Positions 52,696 through 64,000 of a stretch of DNA of 64,000 nt are shown in pieces. Position numbers and translations under genes: made by a program. The number at the start of each line of letters is the position of its first letter. The first letter of the stretch is position 1. The stretch is from Gymnorhina tibicen (lineage: Eukaryota; Chordata; Aves; Passeriformes; Artamidae), in assembly GCA_013399875.1 (NCBI GenBank), contig VXAZ01002480.1, positions 131,355-195,354 of the forward strand. Direction: 5' to 3'. The notes under the pieces were generated by a model that was not told where the DNA came from, made no database searches, and saw only the letters and a program-made list of their open reading frames with translations.

Positions 52696-53544
52696 TTTTC
52701 TTTCTGAATAGAGCTTAAATTACAGCAGTGGGAACTCCATAAGGAATGGGAAAGATAGAAGTCACAGTCTGATGGCAGTGACGTCCCCTTCACCCCAGCG
52801 TCCATGGGGTGACAGGGACACCCCAACACCCTCAGCTTGTAAACACTTAGCAAAGGAAGTTCTGAGGTCTCTGTGCTGTAAATGTCCCTTTTCCCACAGC
52901 TAGCCTGGTTCGTGCCAGGTCTCTGGGCCGGTGAGGACCCAGAGAGACACCATTCCCTCTCCCACATCACCCGGTTTAGGTCCCTCCACCCTCTGCACCA
53001 GCCCAAGGCTCAAACCCTGCCAGCCCTTCCCTTACGGACGGAGGGTTTGCATTTATTCCCTCTGTCAGGGAGCTGTCAGAGCCAGCACAGCTGCCCCAGC
53101 CTCCTCCTAATGCAGGGATCAGAGCCAGGAGCATCTCTGCAGCTCTCCCCGTGCCAGGAGAGGCTGAGCTGAGTCCCACAGCTGCCTGCTAATGGAGCCA
53201 GAGCCTCCGGGAAACAACCCCCCCATGGCACCCACACGGTCTCTGGCCCTAATTCCTTTGGACAGCTTTCCTGCAGGCTCTGGGTCAGGGACACCGAGGA
53301 GACGCTCCGTGCCCTTGACCGGCGGCGCATCCCCAGCCCTGCAGCACCGCGGCTGCGATGGAGGAGCCCCAAGTCCCCACACGTGTGCCTGGAGTGGGGA
53401 TGGACCCCTCAATTCCCTGCAGAACAGGAGATTCCCTGCAGAACAGCACTGCTCCTAAGGGAGCAAAGGAGCTGGCAGACAGGCACTGAACTACCCTGGT
53501 GCTTATCCCTGGCTTCCCATGCTCACTGCATCTTTTTTATTTTC

Positions 53545-53805
53545 CATGGCTTCCCACTGCCAGAGGGCAGGGATGGATGGGATATTGGGAAGGAATTGTT
53601 CCCTGGGAGGGTGGGCAGGCCCTGGCACAGGGTGCCCAGAGCAGCTGTGGCTGCCCCTGGATCCCTGGCAGTGCCCAAGGCCAGGCTGGATGGGGCTTGG
53701 AGCAGCCTGGGATGGTGGAAGGTGTCCTTGCCATGGCAGGGAGGAACAAGCTTCAATGTCCCTTCTCAAGCAGACCATTCTGGAATTCTGTGGTTCTGTG
53801 ATTTC
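53545..53805 (+). mobile_element. CR1 LINE 3' fragment
   Basis: From GCTTCCCACTGCCAGAGGGC through GGGCAGGCCCTGGCACAGGG to CTGTGGTTCTGTGATTT. Confidence 0.93.
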
Positions 53806-54941
53806 CCTCACATCCAGCACCGTGATCAGCAGCAGGATCAATCACAGCAGGTGAGAAAGACAAGGCTGGTTGATGAGCCCGGGAGGGTCATTCCCTCTTT
53901 ATCCCCAGCCAATTCCAGTTCCCACGGTTTAGGCCCAGGGATAACGCACAGGGAGGCAGGCACTGAGCACTCCCGGCTGCTGTGGGTGTTTTAGTCCCTC
54001 AGCTTTTCCTCCCTGTATTTCAGGGCTGTGTGTGGGGAACTGCCCTCACTCTGTGACCTTCGCCTTCTCCCCCTGTAGCGAACAGCCCAGCTCGGCGGGT
54101 GCCCCGCTCCTTCGGGGACGCCCAGGAACGCTGCCCCAGAGGCATCACGGTGGCGGTGCCGGGCTGTGCAGAAGGGACGAGTCCCGGCTCAGACATCGAT
54201 TCGTCTCGTGCCTTCACGGCTCCTTTGAAGTGAGGAGCAGCTTTTGCAGCTGTGTCTGCGCGGCAACCAGCGAGCAGCACATCGCACCGAGCGAGAGAAA
54301 TCATTCCTGCACTGAGGGGGGATCCAAGAGAAAAGCAGAGATCTCCTGACACTTCCAGGGGCTGCTTTTATTGAGGTTAAGATACCAAATCCAGGGTTGT
54401 GGGGGAAATACCAAACCCCTGTGAGCCGTGGCTGTCGTGCCCTCCCTGCCACAGCGAGGTCGGGGTCCTGCCACCGCCCGCTCGCCGCTCTGCCTCACCC
54501 TGGCGCTCCCAACCCAGCCACCAGCCCCAGCTCTGATGGCAGCGGGGGCCGGCGTGGGCAGAGCTGTCCCGGGCCAGTGGCCACGCCGGGGGCTCTGGCG
54601 CTCACCGAGACCCCCACCCACCATGGGCAGCGCCCGCAGCCCCACGGAGTGCGGATGCAGCCTCCCCATGGAATTACCAACGCTGGCCGACACTGCAGAG
54701 GGGGACACTGAAACGCCTGGAGCCAGCTGTTCCCCTTTCAGCACCTGCTTCTCAGGCATCTCGTGGCAGCGTCCCACAGCTCTCGTCCCACACGGCTCTG
54801 CGGTAGCTGGGAGCGTCCCACCAGCCCAGATTCCGGCTGGATTCCAGAATTCCAGCATTTGGATGCTTCCGTGGTTTCATGCATCTACAGCTCAATACCC
54901 TGGAAATGACACCAAATCCTTGGCAATGTTAAAAATACACA

Positions 54942-54947
54942 TTTATT
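54942..54947 (-). terminator. STK32C: Distal AATAAA, possible end of a long STK32C 3' UTR
   Basis: Minus-strand AATAAA at the low-coordinate edge of an AT-rich, repeat-free block. Another AATAAA lies further at 54367-54372. Confidence 0.3.
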
Positions 54948-57900
54948 ACTCCACATGTGCAATGGCTTCCGGTAGTATCTGCAAAAACACAACCTCGTCA
55001 TAACTTAAATATTCTGTGACGTGGTAAAATTGTCATGCAAGAAAATTACAGGAATGTATTAACATAAAATACAAAGGTATATTTACATATATCTGCACTG
55101 AAATAATTTTTAAAAATACCCTCCCAAGGCAGCAGGATTTCAGCACTGTCCAGGGTCAAGTCCATATTACTGGCATTTTTGCTATTATTTTATTACTCTT
55201 AGACTCTTTTTGGCAAGCTCTGGAGTAATAGAGAATTGGCAACAGAAAAAACATCAGGACCTGACCTGGCATTTGTCTTCTGCACAAAATTCCCAGTGAA
55301 GGCTGTGGAATTCAATGCAAACACTTAAAAATATGCAACTTTGCAAAACTTCGTAACACAACAGAGATAAGAAAACAATCTCATGGCAAGTGATTAAAGG
55401 AGAATAATTTATAGGTGCTGTAGACTTTTCACAGCAGATAATGGCACACACTGTATAAATCTGTCATACAAAAAAATACAGGTATTTAAATATTTATGTA
55501 CAGAAAATTCCTGTGTTCTGGCTGTAGTGGAGGTGTAACCCAGAGCTGTTAGTGACACCTTCCAAGCTGGGATTTGGGACCAGGGCTCTGCCACGACTTC
55601 ACTGTGAGGTTTGCTCAGCAGCAGTAGCCAGGGGTCAGCCAAAACGATGGTACCAGTATGGGCACCAACATGGGCACCACAACCCTGCCACGCCCTCAGA
55701 CCTTTCTCTCCCTCCCCTCCCCTGCCTGTGCCATCGGCCAGGGACAGGGAACACCCACGGGAGTGGCACAGGGAGGAGAGAGGATCAAACGCCCAGGACT
55801 CCATTGTGGATGGGGTGAGTCGGACATGGGACACCCTGGCAGGAGCCACAAAGATGTGCAGGGCCAACAGGACCGGGCTCGGCTCAGTCAGCACAGGCTC
55901 ACTGCAGGGGCATGGCCACGGGGACACAAGAGGGGCCCAGAGTGGGGCACAGGGGGGACAGGCGGCCCCAGAGCACTGAAACCCACCACAGGGGTTCTGA
56001 CCATGAAAACAACACTGAGCTGTTTCCCATCATTTGTCCCTTTTCCAACTGCTCTTTTCCTGCCATTTCTTCTCCAGGGACCGAGTGCAAACAGGTGTCA
56101 ATGAAACCCTGTCCCCAACAGGCTCTGGTGAGGTTATGCCCAAATGTTATTTAAGATCAAAACCAAGGACTTCAGTGATATGTTCACAGTGTCTCTCTCA
56201 CTCAGCACAATGATCCCAGCACATCCCTGGAGATGCACTGCTGGATTCCAGGGGTGCTTCCCAGGCAGCCAGGATCTGCCCAGAGTGTTTCCCCTGGGAA
56301 GGAGCCATTCCCAGCCATCCCCCCAAAAGCTCTCCTGGTTTCTGCCGGGCGCTGCTGAGCTGTTTTGCACAATGCACTGAAGAAGAGGGGTGCTGCAAGG
56401 GGAACAGATGACTGACATGGAGAGAGTTTGGGCTGAGAAACTTCAGTTTCAGAAGTGGGCCAGCTCCTCCCCACACACACCAACCCCCACCTCAGGGCCC
56501 ACTTGTCTCTTGTCCTAAAGAAAGCCATGAAAACATCAATTACACACGTCCTGTAACTGCCAACACCTCTCCTGGCCTGAGAGCTTCTGGCTGAATAGGA
56601 TGTATCTTCATCACTCATCTATGGGGTGGTTTGGTCAAAAACTCAGTGATACTCCTTGTCATTCCAATAGCCCAAAATTTTGCTGTTATTTACAGGAAGT
56701 TGCTAAATAGTGCAGTGGAATTCACTGTAACACCCTACCCACACCAGTGGAGTAAATCATCTGTAATTTGTAACTCCTGAATGTTACAAACATGGTTTGC
56801 CCCTCATCTGCTGCGCCAGGACAGAGCTGGTGTTCCAGCTGAGAGTTGTGGGATGGAGACACGAGGTGAGCGCGGAGCCCCGGGCAGAGGACCAGGCTGC
56901 CCGTGTGGAGAGCAGGGGCTGCTCAGCACGGCAAAGGGGACAGAGCACGTGGCTCACCTGCACACAAAGGTGAGCTCTGACAGGTGAGAGAAGGCAATTA
57001 GGCCTCCCTGGTACCCAGTGAAGAGACTGGAAGTTACTGGGGGCAGAGAGGGCAGCTTCCCCCAGCACAGCCTGGAGCTGGAGAAGGAGCAGGAGGACAC
57101 GCTGATTGCAGCCCTCGCTCACTGAATGGCCACAGCCCCCGAGGTGTCATTAACACAGCTCCATTAACGAGGCACAGGGTGTGCAGGACCCATGGCTGAC
57201 ACCAGGGACCCCTGGTGGGACCCCGGGCCTGACAGCATCTACTGGCTCTGCCCTGAAAATAACCACGCAACTGGACCCAGAGCTTTGGCTCCCCTCCTCC
57301 TGCACACCCTTAAGACTTCCATGAAAACATGCCTCTGCACAATTTCAGCCACACACTAATTCCCACATAAAACTGTGGGAGACACACGCGCCGTGTCCTT
57401 GCTTGTGTAAGATCATTTCCTACCATTCCACCTTTCTGGTTTATTCATGGAAACAAAAACTGGTCCTGACAGAACGTGATCTGTTAAAAACATCTCCCAT
57501 CCATTTCTGCATTAGGAATATCCAGTAAGGATGCAAACACTGCAGCCTCCCAGTGTCTGGCAGCAAACAGCTGCTGATGGTTTGATGGTGACTGCGGTCC
57601 CACCACACACCTGGGGCACCAGAGCAGTCGTGTGGCACCGCAGGGATCGGGTTTAGCCACAGTAACCAAAAACCACTCTGCAGCAGGTTAAACAACTCAT
57701 ATAGTGAAGGCCCCTGCAACAAGAAAGGCAACATCCACAGCTGGAGCAAGGGAAGATTTCCCATCTTATTAAGAAGTTAAGACAGGTATTGGCAAATTAT
57801 ATACAGTACTTTTACTTTACACTGAAAATAAAGTAAATCAAAGGGTGAAATTTGATATTCCTGTCTTTCATAACCAAGCAGCCTTGCAAGGCCACCCACT

Positions 57901-58106
57901 CTGCCTCCAACAAAACCTCAGCCCGTGATAAACTGCGTCCTCCGAACCTGGGCACATGGAGGCAGACCTTCCAATCCATCCCACGGCTCCTCACTGCCTG
58001 CAGCAGCCGCATCAAGGAAGAAAATATTTTAAACGCATTCTGCATCTCAAATACACATTGAACCATTACCCAGTCCCTGAAGAATCCATGGAGTGCACAA
58101 AAAACA

Positions 58107-58112
58107 TTTATT
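58107..58112 (-). terminator. STK32C: First AATAAA downstream of the STK32C stop
   Basis: Canonical hexamer on the minus strand about 550 nt past the stop codon. Usage is unproven; distal hexamers also exist. Confidence 0.4.
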
Positions 58113-58661
58113 TGCCTCGAATCGGGAAAGGAACTGACAGGTGACGCAAGGACAAGGAGGTGCCTGGGACGTCCTTGTGCTGCAGGACCCACACAGCTGG
58201 AGGCTCCCAGGAGCTGGTGCCGGAGAGGCCCCGGGGCTGCTCTGGTTTACACAGGGACTGCCCGTGCCCAGAGCAGCACCTGCGAACGGGGAACGCCAAA
58301 GCCAGACTCACACCACGTTTTTGGCCTCCCTCCCCGCTCCGTGTCTCTCCCCGCGGGACCGAGGACACGGCTTCTTTCCCTGTCCTCTCACTGCATTAGA
58401 AACGCGTAGATCACCAACCTGACATTAAAACAGAAAGACTAAGTAAGTTGATCTCCTCCTTTGACAAGTTGCATAGGCCGTACCTCCCCCCGACAGGCAG
58501 CCACGGTGCCGGGCTGGCGATGCACGGCCCGGGAGGGCAGTCCTGTGGGAACTCAGGCGTGCTCCAGCTCTGCAAGGGCAGCTGCCGGCGCTGTCCGGCG
58601 GCCGCGGGGCGGGCTCGGTGCTCAGCGCAGCCGAGGGCGGTGAGGGCGCGGGCGGCCTGGC

Positions 58662-63633
<4,972 letters not shown>

Positions 63634-64000
63634 CTGGGAAAAGAAGGAAGAGTACAGCGGATGGAATCTCAGTCAGACCAGGGATGAGACTCAATGACAA
63701 AAATCCTGCAACTGTTTATCTATCAAAAATTAGGAACAAATAAAACAAAAATACTCTAACATGAGGCAAGTCCCTTTATGATGGACTAGAAATAGGCTTT
63801 TCCTGGGCAACTCGGTGAAAAACTGGAAGCATAAGACTTGTTCAGGCCTCATTCCCAAAGAAAATGAGTAACACAATACTGGGGATATTTGTGTGAAGCC
63901 CTGGATGGCTTTGACACCTGCCCTGGAAGGTTCAGCCCCCCAGTGAAACATCAGACTCCCTCTGAGTGGTGGGGGGCAGGACCAGCAGCCAGAGGGTGGC

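Larger units (their letters stand above)
51911..54934. other. Intergenic sequence between DPYSL4 and the STK32C 3' flank
   Basis: Two + orientation CR1 fragments and otherwise unique GC-moderate DNA. No open frame here looks like protein. Confidence 0.6.
54935..58661 (-). other. STK32C: Candidate long 3' UTR of STK32C
   Basis: No other gene is recognisable between the STK32C stop and DPYSL4. On the minus strand the region has AATAAA at 58107-58112, 57440-57445 and 54942-54947, and the 600 nt before the last one are AT-rich like a terminal UTR. Four Pumilio-type octamers on the minus strand (57798, 56687, 55495, 55080) fit a long UTR. It contains no CR1 fragment that I can see, unlike the flanks. 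The true end could be the first AATAAA, 550 nt after the stop. Confidence 0.35.

Overview
This window is vertebrate nuclear DNA, almost certainly from a bird. It carries more than twenty 3'-end fragments of CR1 LINEs, which end in the characteristic ATTCTATGA-type tails rather than poly(A). Introns are compact, and three genes lie in the same order as in human 10q26.3. CR1 fragments of this kind and density would suit a songbird, but I cannot fix the species. No prokaryotic, viral or CRISPR features were seen.

Layout. (1) 1-25775, + strand: the 3' three quarters of JAKMIP3 (Janus kinase and microtubule interacting protein 3, a neuroendocrine long coiled-coil protein). Nineteen coding exons encode about 633 residues and end in the hydrophobic tail FLFLFLFFSLAFILWS. 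Earlier exons lie upstream of the window. A strong 5' splice site 22 nt after the stop codon indicates that the transcript continues into one or more distal exons (candidates at 36702 and 36875) and ends near an ATTAAA at 38478. (2) 38608-39529: an assembly gap of 922 N inside a CpG-rich block. It probably hides exon 1 and the promoter of the next gene. (3) 41036-51087, + strand: DPYSL4 (CRMP3) from exon 2 to the stop, 13 exons, 561 residues; its AATAAA is at 51884. (4) 58662-63633, - strand: the last eight exons of STK32C (YANK3), a serine/threonine kinase with a DFN instead of DFG motif. It converges on DPYSL4, and its 5' exons lie to the right of the window.

How the genes relate. Their adjacency is conserved synteny, not an operon. 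All three families are linked to neurons in vertebrates: a Golgi and microtubule coiled-coil protein, a collapsin-response mediator, and a kinase. I see no shared promoter.

Non-genic content. There is an 11-bp minisatellite of about 79 near-perfect copies in the first JAKMIP3 intron (4431-5297), a 14-bp minisatellite (32026-32240), AT-rich and simple repeats, and CpG-rich blocks at about 6950, 26521, 35705 and 39530.

The most interesting signal is at the JAKMIP3 C-terminus. The codons for the hydrophobic tail also form a near-perfect polypyrimidine tract ending in TTTAG. Using that nested acceptor would shift the frame, remove the tail and continue through a 14-codon open segment to a strong donor, with open in-phase frames at several downstream acceptors. 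These are hypotheses from sequence alone.
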